Positions 26,442 to 35,800 of a stretch of 64,000 nucleotides of DNA are shown in pieces. A program made the position numbers and the translations under genes. Below the pieces are notes generated by a model. It worked only from the letters and a program-made list of their open reading frames with translations, was not told the DNA's origin and did no database searches. How positions within the stretch are numbered: the first letter of the stretch is position 1; every line of letters starts with the position of its first letter. This DNA comes from Deltaproteobacteria bacterium (GTDB lineage: Bacteria; Myxococcota_A; Polyangia; HGW-17): NCBI GenBank assembly GCA_016937155.1, contig JAFGWM010000024.1:43823-107822 (forward strand), given 5' to 3'.

Positions 26442-28097
26442 TCAGTTGTATGTGGAGGAATTAAACCACCATTCAGCCTGAATACCTATAAAATGCTCAA
26501 CACTTCTTGATCTTCGGTAATCCTTTTCATGATACCAGAGTCTTGCATCATCATCAGGCATGGCAACCGTATAAACCAGCCTTATTGCGGGTCTTGAGTA
26601 AGAAGTCCGTGAACTAAACCATGTTGGAATAATGGAAAATTTCCATACCGATGGATGAGCGCTAACTCCAGTATCCGGATTCAGCCCGTTACGCTCTGTC
26701 ATCTGATAACTGACTTCGCCGGAAAGAGCGAGATTCCTTCCCCATTCACCAGGCATCCAGTAAATTGGTCTCGCTGCAAAAACTATCTCATATCCGTCGT
26801 CCCAGTCATAATCAAGGGAATCAGCATCAATAAAGTTTCTGAAGTAACCACCAAACATAAGTGAAACATGTGAACCGAATTTTATATTTCCAGTAGCTGC
26901 AATAACAAACTCTTTCGCATTTTTGGCACTGTAGGATGAATCTAGATCCTGCTCAAATCCAAGACCGAATGGTGTGGAAAACTCCCCGTATGAGGCTATT
27001 CCTGTTGAATATCTTGCAAAAACATTAACAAAGGATTTTGGCATAAAATCCCATATTCCAAACTGAATACCTGCGACAAAACCTGTTTCCGAAGGAAGAG
27101 CTATCTGTTCAGGCTGATCCTCCAGTGCATTATAGGTACCGGCAGCAAGTGAGTGAAATTCCGCATAACCTTTCACCTTAAACCCCATAGAGCCTTTATT
27201 CTGATTCCAGTATTCGAGTTTTGCACTGGCTATGGTTCTCTGACGGTTGAGTGTGGGGATAGATTCTGACCCGACATAGGGCGTTTCCACACTGCTCTCC
27301 TGATACTGAAATTTTCCCAGAACTCTGTTAATCCCCACATGAATTCCACCTCTGAGTGGCTTTTTATCCCACCAGATTCCGGCACCAAGTGTGTTGAGAT
27401 TGTCAAGTGGCCAGAAATCCAGAAGATAGATATCATCACCCCTGTACATTCTTGAACCTGCCCAGAATGAAAGTCCTTCAAGTCCGGATTTTTTTACTTC
27501 CAGATAGAGATTTCTCACCGCAATGGAACTGTCCCATGTGCCGTTGTAATGAAACAATGAGTCAGCTAAAGCTAAGGTGGTAACCGTCTTGGTAAGTATA
27601 TCTCCCTCGAATCGATGATAATAATATAAGTCAAGTTCAACATAGCTGGATTCCTCCAACCTCGGAGCATGAGCAGTAATATTAACCGGATAAATAGGCT
27701 CTCCATCCATATTTCTACCAAAGTTAACTCTACCGTAACTTCCAAACCTGAATCCATTGAATTTCTCACTGGCTTTAACTGGTTTCTCTGTCACCACAGT
27801 TTTTAACTCAGATTTTTTATTTTTATTAAGCAGCTCTTCAAGTCTGGAAATTCTGTTTCTGAGTTCAGTGTACATTTTAGCGTCTTTAAGATCACTCTGA
27901 TGCTTTTCTTCGGCGGATTTTTTTACAGAATCACCAACAGTTTTCTTATCGGAATTATCAGATTCAGAAGTTCCTGCTGTGATTGCTGCTTCACTTTTCT
28001 CTGATTTTTCAGAGTCTTTGTCGGATTGAGTAACCGCACCACCTGATTGTGAAGCAATTACCAGAACAGATGACATGAAAAGTCCTAATATTCCCAT
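26442..28097 (-). CDS. LamB-like maltoporin
   Basis: A 551-residue outer-membrane protein. After a signal peptide and a Ser/Lys/Glu-rich stretch comes a short coiled coil (about 75-100; ELRNRISRLEELLNK). The LamB barrel follows. Recognisable segments are FGSYGRVNFGRN, ESSYVELDLYYY, the channel-lining region FWAGSRMYRGDDIYLLDFW and an aromatic C-terminus. LamB-type porins are trimers with a greasy slide for maltodextrins. The coiled coil before the barrel is like that of sucrose porin ScrY. GAGGAAACT precedes the ATG at 28097. The amylase gene follows after about 20 bases, supporting an alpha-glucan role. Confidence 0.82.
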   Translation of the reverse strand: MGILGLFMSSVLVIASQSGGAVTQSDKDSEKSEKSEAAITAGTSESDNSDKKTVGDSVKKSAEEKHQSDLKDAKMYTELRNRISRLEELLNKNKKSELKTVVTEKPVKASEKFNGFRFGSYGRVNFGRNMDGEPIYPVNITAHAPRLEESSYVELDLYYYHRFEGDILTKTVTTLALADSLFHYNGTWDSSIAVRNLYLEVKKSGLEGLSFWAGSRMYRGDDIYLLDFWPLDNLNTLGAGIWWDKKPLRGGIHVGINRVLGKFQYQESSVETPYVGSESIPTLNRQRTIASAKLEYWNQNKGSMGFKVKGYAEFHSLAAGTYNALEDQPEQIALPSETGFVAGIQFGIWDFMPKSFVNVFARYSTGIASYGEFSTPFGLGFEQDLDSSYSAKNAKEFVIAATGNIKFGSHVSLMFGGYFRNFIDADSLDYDWDDGYEIVFAARPIYWMPGEWGRNLALSGEVSYQMTERNGLNPDTGVSAHPSVWKFSIIPTWFSSRTSYSRPAIRLVYTVAMPDDDARLWYHEKDYRRSRSVEHFIGIQAEWWFNSSTYN

Positions 28098-28463
28098 AGT
28101 TTCCTCATTTCAATAATCCAGATCCAATAGTTTCTTTTCCGGATCATCTTTGAAAAAGATTCAAATCAAAAGTAGATTATGACAAGTTAATGGTCAAATC
28201 ATTTTTCCAGCGGGCGGTATTATGGAGTTTGTACAGAGTTTCTTTCACCCGAAGCAGATCCTAAAATGAAAATTTTTGATAATTATCCCCTCCGGTGTCC
28301 ATATCCGGATGAAGTTAACCACCACCGGATGATTTTGCTCTTAAATACACTCTGCGATTTCCATAATTGCCTATTAATACATATAGTTAACATTCTGGCA
28401 TGATTATTGTTAATAAATAAGTCACCCTGAATGGTCAGGGAATCAACAATAAGGAGCCTTGAA
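28098..28463. other. Divergent intergenic region with several small palindromes
   Basis: 366 bases between the porin and comEA-like starts. It contains TCCGGTG (28291-28297) inverted as CACCGGA (28323-28329), the palindrome ATCCGGAT at 28303-28310, and a further TCCGGAT near 28140. It should hold promoters for both directions, but no convincing -35/-10 pair was found. Confidence 0.45.
28425..28440 (+). promoter_or_regulatory. Leader hairpin before the comEA-like gene
   Basis: CCCTGA-ATGG-TCAGGG forms a perfect 6-bp stem with a four-base loop, ending 23 bases before the ATG at 28464 and 10 bases before the AAGGAG box. It could modulate translation or be an operator. Confidence 0.35.
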
Positions 28464-28817
28464 ATGAAAAATTTTGGAATTCTCAAATCAAAAACAGCAA
28501 TTATCGCACTTTTAACAGCAGTTTTCTCATTGGCTGGAATTTCCGGGGCAAACGCCGCCAAAAAGAAGTACAGGTATGAGGTATCAGGTAAAGTTAATAT
28601 CAATACCGCCCCTATATCAAAACTGAAATACATTCCGGGTATTGGTAAAAAGAAGGCAGTGTCAATAATTAATTACCGCAAGAAACATCGTTTCTCATCC
28701 ATCTCTGATATTAGAAAAATCAGAGGTTTTGGACGCAAACTGTATAATAAAATTTCGAGATTTCTCAAAACAACCGGAGAAAGTACTATTGTAAAAAGAC
28801 GAATACCCAAAGCCTGA
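28464..28817 (+). CDS. ComEA-like helix-hairpin-helix DNA-binding protein
   Basis: A 117-residue exported protein. The signal peptide (KTAIIALLTAVFSLAG, cleavage near ANA) is followed by a single ComEA-type domain, KVNINTAPISKLKYIPGIG...YRKKHRFSSISDIRKIRGFG, with two helix-hairpin-helix turns (PGIGKKKA and RGFGRKL). A basic tail ends the chain. ComEA binds double-stranded DNA in the periplasm during competence. Type IV pilin genes at the window start could in principle serve the same uptake system. AAGGAG lies eight bases before this ATG; an upstream in-frame ATG has none. Small ComEA-like proteins also exist in non-competent bacteria, so uptake is an inference. Confidence 0.85.
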   Translation: MKNFGILKSKTAIIALLTAVFSLAGISGANAAKKKYRYEVSGKVNINTAPISKLKYIPGIGKKKAVSIINYRKKHRFSSISDIRKIRGFGRKLYNKISRFLKTTGESTIVKRRIPKA

Positions 28818-29000
28818 CACTGATCACCACCTCCAATGACACACTGCGTCATAACCTTTTGATTCTCTTATACTTTTTTAAATTTTTCTTTTGACACAGC
28901 AAAGAAATAAACTACTATAGTCCATGGAATGGTGGAAATCATTTTCATCCACCTGATTACCCTTTCGGGGAAAATCAGTTTTCACTGTCTGGAAATATCT

Positions 29001-30635
29001 ATGAAATTTTTACTGTTATCTGTATTTACATTAGTAATGTCTTTAGGGTGTGAAGAAATCAACACCGTCAATATTAACACTCCGGCTCCGGGGAGTGTAT
29101 TCCAGTCAGGTGAAACTGTCACTGTGGATGTAAGTGGTGGTTCATCGTTTTTGTGGATTGAAGGTAATGTTTTCCGGAAAAAACACGTTCAACTTACAGT
29201 TCCTCCTGTTGATGGTCTTGGATTTATAAGAGCAAAGGTCCTCACATCCACATTACTTACCGTAAGATCATATCTTCAGGGAAATTTTCGCAAAATTGAA
29301 GACTACAACAGTTCCACTGTGCAAACCAGACTGGGGCCAGGAATAATGGATGGTGAAGGTACTACGTTCGCTTCCCTCTGTTCTGAAATGATGGCTGGAG
29401 AAGAACTGGTTGAATATATGGAAAATCCAATCGTTGTGGAAACAGAAATAGCCTATATTCCTGTGACCATAAACATAAATGCCACTAGTGTTCTGGCAAA
29501 CAGTATTGATGTATCAATATGGTTTGAAAACGGAATTCTCAAATTTTACAGTTATCTTCAGAACGTTGTAATTGTATATACTTCAGAGGTTAGTGGAGTT
29601 GAATCCTCTGGAACAGCCCAGTACGAATGGATGGAAGTTTCAGGAGACGTTGTTCTCACAACCAATGACAGTGACCTTATCAACATGACGGCCACCGCCA
29701 GTGATCCTGTTATCACCGATGACGGGGGAATCCCACAGCAAGCATTCAATCTGGTGATTGATAAACTTGATACCGCAGTATGTGATGCAATAGCAACAAC
29801 CACAAGGAACAGTTCCAGAGTTGTATTCAATACCCTGATGACAACTCTAGTTCCTCAGGTTGTACTTGAATTTGAAAATCCAATTTCTCAGGATACCAAA
29901 GTTGAAAAATTAGATGTTTCAGGAGAGAATGTATCACTTTCTTATAAAACACTTGTTGAGGCACAATCACCTAAAGTTGCCAGAGGACAGGGAGTACTTG
30001 AAAGAATCCATACAGATGAATCCTCAGAAGAAGTTATGTCAATAACTTTTGGAAGCTCACTTGTGAACCAGATTGCATACGCAGTATGGGATGCCGGCAA
30101 TACGAACAATATCATATATACAAAAAATCAACTGTTTGAACTGGGAATGTCCGATATGGGCGGCTATTATGACAGACTTGAAACATCTGAAATCAATCTG
30201 CTTCTTCCCCCAATACTGGAGTGGGATACTCAGGGTCCCTATCTGGTAATGGGAGGAATACAGATTATAATGAGTATGGATGGAGCAAACGACACTACAG
30301 CTCACACCGCTGGAAGAGTTCCGGTAAAATTCTCCATGGAAGATAATGCTCTGGTTTTAATCCGGGATGAAGCAAGAGAAGTGGAGTTTTTTGATGTAGG
30401 ATTTGACAGGATGAGTACTCTTGTTGATCCTGATAAAGTTGTCAAACTTTTAAAAACAGCGGTACCAGGAGTTGTAAGTGATCTCTTCTCTACTTTCCCC
30501 ATAATAAAAATGACTTCATCAAATCTTGCAATGTTAAATGGTGAGCCTGGCCCTGAAGTTCTGACTATACTTGAAAGCATCACTGTGGAAGAAAACTTCT
30601 GGAGAATGAATCTTTCGTTTGAAAAAATAAACTGA
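29001..30635 (+). CDS. Large lipoprotein, possibly of the BPI/TULIP fold
   Basis: A 544-residue lipoprotein (lipobox LVMSLGC, Cys about 16). GGAAA lies before the ATG at 29001; an earlier start would bury the signal. After a short beta sandwich (residues about 20-85; NTPAPGSVFQSGETVTVDV) the chain is mostly beta with amphipathic helices. The segment SSLVNQIAYAVWDAG and the following LLPPILEW recall the helix-plus-strand layout of bactericidal/permeability-increasing (TULIP) lipid-binding domains. The assignment is tentative because I see no diagnostic residue set. It might carry lipids between membranes, or be purely structural. It ends next to the convergent methyltransferase gene. Confidence 0.6.
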   Translation: MKFLLLSVFTLVMSLGCEEINTVNINTPAPGSVFQSGETVTVDVSGGSSFLWIEGNVFRKKHVQLTVPPVDGLGFIRAKVLTSTLLTVRSYLQGNFRKIEDYNSSTVQTRLGPGIMDGEGTTFASLCSEMMAGEELVEYMENPIVVETEIAYIPVTININATSVLANSIDVSIWFENGILKFYSYLQNVVIVYTSEVSGVESSGTAQYEWMEVSGDVVLTTNDSDLINMTATASDPVITDDGGIPQQAFNLVIDKLDTAVCDAIATTTRNSSRVVFNTLMTTLVPQVVLEFENPISQDTKVEKLDVSGENVSLSYKTLVEAQSPKVARGQGVLERIHTDESSEEVMSITFGSSLVNQIAYAVWDAGNTNNIIYTKNQLFELGMSDMGGYYDRLETSEINLLLPPILEWDTQGPYLVMGGIQIIMSMDGANDTTAHTAGRVPVKFSMEDNALVLIRDEAREVEFFDVGFDRMSTLVDPDKVVKLLKTAVPGVVSDLFSTFPIIKMTSSNLAMLNGEPGPEVLTILESITVEENFWRMNLSFEKIN

Positions 30636-30637
30636 AA

Positions 30638-31213
30638 TTATTTTCTGAACATGAAGGGAACCAAAGCCGGGGTCTTCGCTCTGTAATTGAGATAACTGTC
30701 TCCAAAATGCTCCACAAGCATTTTTTCTTCAACGGTGATTCTGTAGTAAAGTGATGGAAGAGAAACAGTTACAAGAATGAGAAATCCCACCAGACTTCCG
30801 GTTAAAAAAGGAACTCCAGTGAAAAGCAACAATGTTCCAAGATACAACGGGTGCCGGACATAACGATAAATACCGGTTGTCACGAGCTTATGTTCCGACC
30901 TCACTCTGATGTTGTAGTCATAGTACTTTCCCAGATATAGGAAGCCACCCAGCCTGACCATTATACCTGAGACAAGAAAAACCATACCTGTCAGTGATAA
31001 ATAAAAACTCCAGTCTGAAATAACAGAAAAATTTAGCCAGATGTAATCAAGAGCAGGAAAAAACCAGACAGCACTTGAAAAAACAATAAGAACCGTTGAC
31101 AGGATTTCTTTTCCTCTTCCATTTTCAGGTGTTTTTAATGCTTTATAAATTTCAATTACAGCAAAAATTATCCCGAAAACACACAAACTACCAATTACCA
31201 GGTAGGAGCTCAT
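30638..31213 (-). CDS. Isoprenylcysteine methyltransferase-like membrane enzyme
   Basis: A 191-residue membrane protein with about five hydrophobic segments and the ICMT/phospholipid-methyltransferase core: GIYRYVRHPLYLGTLL, then EEKMLVEHFGDSYLNYRAKT near the C-terminus. These bind S-adenosylmethionine in related enzymes. The bacterial substrate is unknown; it may methylate a lipid or a protein. It is the last of three minus-strand genes starting at 32767, separated by 15 bases from the TPR gene. Confidence 0.8.
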   Translation of the reverse strand: MSSYLVIGSLCVFGIIFAVIEIYKALKTPENGRGKEILSTVLIVFSSAVWFFPALDYIWLNFSVISDWSFYLSLTGMVFLVSGIMVRLGGFLYLGKYYDYNIRVRSEHKLVTTGIYRYVRHPLYLGTLLLFTGVPFLTGSLVGFLILVTVSLPSLYYRITVEEKMLVEHFGDSYLNYRAKTPALVPFMFRK

Positions 31214-31228
31214 TTTTCCAAAATTCCT

Positions 31229-32212
31229 TTATAATCTTGTACTGCTATGGGGGTTTTCCATCAGTTCTACAAAATCCATTGCACGCTGTTCATCTCTGGC
31301 ATTAGCTCTGGCTGTAATGATACCTTTGTTGCAGTATAAATCCCTGACAGGTCCCTCAGGAACTTTCTGTGCCCACTTCCAGAGAAAATCCAGAGCATCT
31401 GACCAACTGAATTCGGCTTTATATATCTCAAGAATGGAATCCACCAGTACACTGTCTTCAGGAGTCAGTGATAATGCACTTTCATAGTAGTAAATTGCCT
31501 TTTTGAAATCATTTTTTCCTGCACTGAGCTTACCAAGAGTTTTCAATGAATCCAGTTGTGTTAAATCGTATGGAGAGAGCTCAGTTCCATCCTCGACAGA
31601 ATGAGAATTATCAACAAAAGAAGTAACTTCCTTTTCCACAAAGTTACGTACTTTTCTGCTTATTCTATTAAGTTCATCATCCTCATCAGACTCCTCAAAG
31701 GTTTCAGAAATAACATATGCATTTTCAACAGGTAATCCTCCTGTTGACTTCTTCTCCACAACCACGTCGGGAATAGTTTTTTTCTTTCCTTCAATCTCAC
31801 TCACCTGGTTTTCAAAACTGGAAACAACATTTTTTTCAGAAACCGGTATTTCAGGGGCAATATGATGAACGTCAACTGTAGCTTTCATTACAGAAATAAG
31901 ATTATCCAGTTGCTCCTTTTCGAGACTGTACAGTTTCACCCTGAATTTTTGTCCATCAATACCATCCAGGTGGAGATGCTGTTCAAATTCATAATCCTCA
32001 ATCCAGGGTGATTTTGAAATATCAAGTTTTACAAACTCCCATGGGGTTGAAAAACTGCTGCGACTGATGCAACCAAAAATTTCATCTGTAAGAACAAGAT
32101 ATGATTGTCCCCAGGTCGTTTCAAGACCGGCTCTCATTTCAACCCAGGCAACAATATCCCTGTATGAAAGAAATTCTGCTGCAGCCTCTTTTAATTCCCT
32201 TGGCAAATCCAT
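31229..32212 (-). CDS. Uncharacterised protein with C-terminal TPR-like repeats
   Basis: A 327-residue soluble protein. The first 110 residues look like a compact alpha/beta domain with several Trp (WGQSYLVLTDEIFGCISR) and may be PH-like. An acidic low-complexity linker (about 115-215) comes next, and then TPR-like helices (DFKKAIYYYESALSLTPED). AAGGAG precedes the ATG. It lies 3 bases from the HD hydrolase stop and is followed by the methyltransferase gene. No enzymatic motif is visible; a scaffold role is likely. Confidence 0.6.
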   Translation of the reverse strand: MDLPRELKEAAAEFLSYRDIVAWVEMRAGLETTWGQSYLVLTDEIFGCISRSSFSTPWEFVKLDISKSPWIEDYEFEQHLHLDGIDGQKFRVKLYSLEKEQLDNLISVMKATVDVHHIAPEIPVSEKNVVSSFENQVSEIEGKKKTIPDVVVEKKSTGGLPVENAYVISETFEESDEDDELNRISRKVRNFVEKEVTSFVDNSHSVEDGTELSPYDLTQLDSLKTLGKLSAGKNDFKKAIYYYESALSLTPEDSVLVDSILEIYKAEFSWSDALDFLWKWAQKVPEGPVRDLYCNKGIITARANARDEQRAMDFVELMENPHSSTRL

Positions 32213-32215
32213 AAT

Positions 32216-32767
32216 TTACTCCTTAATCTCTGTATTCATTGAGGCCATGGCAGAAATAGCTATTGAAAGAAAGCTTTCCAGAGTAATTCCAAGGCGTTCG
32301 CATTCCCTTATGGTGTCACGGTTTACAGTTCGTGCAAAAGCCCTGTCTTTCATTTTCTTTTTAATTGACGAAACTTTCATGCCTTCATAACCCGTGGGTC
32401 TGAGAAGGGATGCCGCATGAATCAGACCTGTAACAGTTTCCGAACATCGGAGGGCATACTCAAAATCGCTCTGAGGAGTTCTGAATCCATTATGTTCATA
32501 GTTATGTGCCTTAATGGCATCAATTATTTCCTGTGGATAAAGATCCTTCAAGATACCAGATGCAACCAGACCATGTTCAGAAGGATTTTCTCTGGTCTGT
32601 TCATAATCGATATCATGTAAAAGTGCTGCAGTTCCCCACAGTTCAGCATCATGACCTGTCTCAACTGCGAGTTTTCTTGCAACAGCTTCACTTTGAAGAC
32701 TGTGAAGTCTCATGCTGTCTTCTGAAATATTTTTAAATAGTAATTCCTTTGATTTTTTTCTGTCCAT
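32216..32767 (-). CDS. HD-domain hydrolase
   Basis: A 183-residue HD-superfamily phosphohydrolase. The metal motif is LLHDIDYEQ (HD pair near residue 52) with an upstream His in RLHSLQSEAVA and a downstream AIKAHNYEHNG. The layout matches the small HDIG/HDIG-like group of predicted nucleotide or metal-dependent hydrolases. A substrate cannot be given. AAAGGTGCAGGA lies upstream of the ATG at 32767. It begins the three-gene operon ending with the ICMT-like gene. Confidence 0.8.
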   Translation of the reverse strand: MDRKKSKELLFKNISEDSMRLHSLQSEAVARKLAVETGHDAELWGTAALLHDIDYEQTRENPSEHGLVASGILKDLYPQEIIDAIKAHNYEHNGFRTPQSDFEYALRCSETVTGLIHAASLLRPTGYEGMKVSSIKKKMKDRAFARTVNRDTIRECERLGITLESFLSIAISAMASMNTEIKE

Positions 32768-32851
32768 TCCTGCACCTTTAATTCAGTTTTTACATTTAAG
32801 GTTTTATCAGAGGAGAATAAAAATGAACATTGAAAAAACAGAGAATACCCG

Positions 32852-35800
32852 TCAGGGAATTGAAATTTTAACTGTGAGATGTTCAAGCCTGTCAGCTAAA
32901 AGACAAACCATGTTATATGTAAACTGACTGGCAATATGTGCATTCTTTCCCAGAACATCCATTGCCATAAATTTGTCCATCATCAGAACTTCACAGTTTT
33001 CCATTGCAGCAACTGTTTCATGGTGTTTTGAATCCGGAGCCAGAATACTTCCCTGTCCCACAAGATAACCATAATGAGCAGTTGCCACCGTAACTTCACC
33101 CTGAGCACGTTTTATACTGAGTCTCAGTATTCCCGAAAGCACAACACCAAATGCATTTCCTTCAGCACCCTGATTACAGACAATATCCCCGGTTTTAAAG
33201 CTTCTTGTACTGAATTTCTCCTTCAACCAGTCAATTTCCTTTTTTCTCAAACCCTGAAACATGAAATTATCTGAATGAGGCCTTAGTTCAATTTCTCCAA
33301 TATCTGTGCGTCTCATCAGATTTGAGATACGTTCCTTCTCAAGGCTGACTCTGCGCGCTACTTCTTCAAGATTGGCTTTTCCGGTATATGAAATATACCC
33401 CTGCTTTTCTACATTATCCAGTATCCTGTTTATCTGCTGCTCAGAATTATTGCTTCCATTTTGAGAAACAAAACTGTCCACAAGAATGTGATTTGTATCA
33501 GTAATTGCATTCCACAGATTTTTTGAAAGATTAATAAACAGTTTTGCAGCAATTTTAGGATAACGCCGTTTCAAACGCTGAAGTGTTTTCTCATTTAAAA
33601 CAAGAAGTTTAACATTTCCAATTGCTCTTGCATATGTTGTTCTGAATGTCTTTCGGAAAAGAGCAATTTCTCCGAAAGTGCTTCCCACCTGAAAATATGA
33701 CAGGGGTTGCTCCTTCCCGGTTGTATCACTAACATTATAAACAACAACAGTTCCTTCAATTACTGCATAAAGCTCATTTCCGCGATCATTTTTTCTGAAA
33801 AGAATATCTCCATCATTCATTTCCACTGTGTATGCCATTAGCATCGATATTTTTGTTTCAGGAATAGTCATACCCTTAAACAGAGTTATTTCCTGAATAA
33901 AATCTGTATCATAATGCAGTGACAAATAATCCCATGCCGTTATGAGCCGTGACTGGACAACTATTGAAGGCAGAAAATTGAGACCAGCTATAAGACACAC
34001 AAAAAGAGTGAATGCCATAAGAGCCCCAAAAAGAACCTGGGCACTCATATCGGATACTGCAAAAATTCCAAACCCAAGTCCCAGACTCAGTGTTGTGAAT
34101 ATCATCGGTTGACCGACATGACGAAGAGTTTCCACACTGGCCAGCTTCTCATCCCTGATAACTTTAACTTTTTCATTAAAATCCGACAGAAAATGAATGG
34201 TATTATCAACACCTATTCCCAGTGCAATACTTGCAATTACACTTATTGTAACTCCCACTGGAATTGAGAACCATCCCAGAAAACCAAAAAATACTGCAAT
34301 TGCAACCAGATTAGGATAAAGAGCAAGCCCTCCCATCTTAAAACTGAAAAACAGTATGGACAGGATAATGAAAATCACACCAAGGGCAAGTGCAACACTC
34401 TGAATCTGACCTTTTGAAATGCTGTCAGCACTTTCAGACGCCAGTATTCCCGTACCAGTGAATCGGAGAGTAAAATCGGGAAAAATAACAGCAAACTTTT
34501 CACTGATCATTTCCTTCAGTTTTATCAGTCCTGTAGATGAACTGATTCTCATCCTGACCATCATCTGCATATATTTTCCATCGGGGCTTATAAAAGTGGG
34601 AGCTTTAAATTCCTCAAGTTTCTGCATGATGAAAGTAAACTGATTTTCTGTCAGAGTGCTTATATCAGAATTAAAATACCTCACAAAAAGATCAAGGTAC
34701 TGAACCGGTGAATAAATTTTATCAAGATGAACACCTTTTATTTTTTCGATCTCAGGCTCCGAATGTATCCATTTGATAAATTTATGTATTTTTTTTGCAG
34801 TATCAAGAGAGAAAACTTTTTCCCCGGACTTGTCCTGAATTATCATCTGAAATGTATTGGTGCCAGCAAGATTGTCCTGAATAAGCTTGAGATCCAGCAT
34901 TATTGGACTGTCATCAGGGAAATTTTTGGGGTCACTGTCCACACTGACCCTAAAAATACCTGCAATTGCAACAGCACCGAGAATCATCCAGGCAATAATA
35001 AATCCTTTGGAATGTTTTATAATGAGATTTCCCATTCCCAGAAGAAACTTATCTATGATGCCACTTCTTCTCTTTTCCTCGGAAGTCTTAAGATTTTTTG
35101 GAGCAGGCAGTAACTTGAGCACTGCCACTGCAAGGGTCAGCGAAAGAAAAATAATTACTGCAATACCTATACAGGCAAATATCCCCAGTTCCCTGATTGC
35201 AGGTATGGGACTGATGGTGAGAGCAGCAAAACCGGCAATTGTGGTAAGTGCTGTTACAATAAGCGGGGTGGTCATCTTTTTCAGGACATTATCGATATAG
35301 TCACCCTTTAAAGCAGCTTCGTGGTAATACTGATGGATAATATGAATGACATATGCGCTACCGATGGAAATCAGCAGCGGTGGAAGAACTATTGTCATCA
35401 GATTCAGTCGCCAGGAGGTAAGCGAAAATATTCCCGCAGTCCACAAAAGTCCTGTTGAAACAATAACCAGTGGAATAAGAACGCCTGTAATTCTTCTGAA
35501 ACTCAGCGCCAGAACCACTATCATCAGCAGCAACCCAAGGGGAAGAATATGTTTTACATCATTCTGAATAATTCTGGATGCTTCATACTCCAGCCGACTT
35601 CTTCCAGCATAGGCGAAACGAAGATTCTGCAGTGCAGCACTATCAGCCAGCTTCTGAATCTGGGATTGAATAGCACTGTCAGAGGGTCTCACACTGTCAT
35701 CAAAAAATATCATAAACGCAGCGGTACGGGAATCCTTCCCCAGCAGATCTTTTTGGATAACAGGTTCTTTGGCAAGTTGTGAGAGAATTTCAAAGGTTCT

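Noticed and set aside
28396..28412. Sigma54-like TGGCA...TTGT upstream of the comEA-like gene
   Set aside because: The -12 GC is missing (TTGT instead of TTGC), so the match fails at an essential position.
34727..35300. Overlapping plus-strand frames opposite the RND gene
   Set aside because: Antisense to conserved membrane helices of the RND protein, without a ribosome site.
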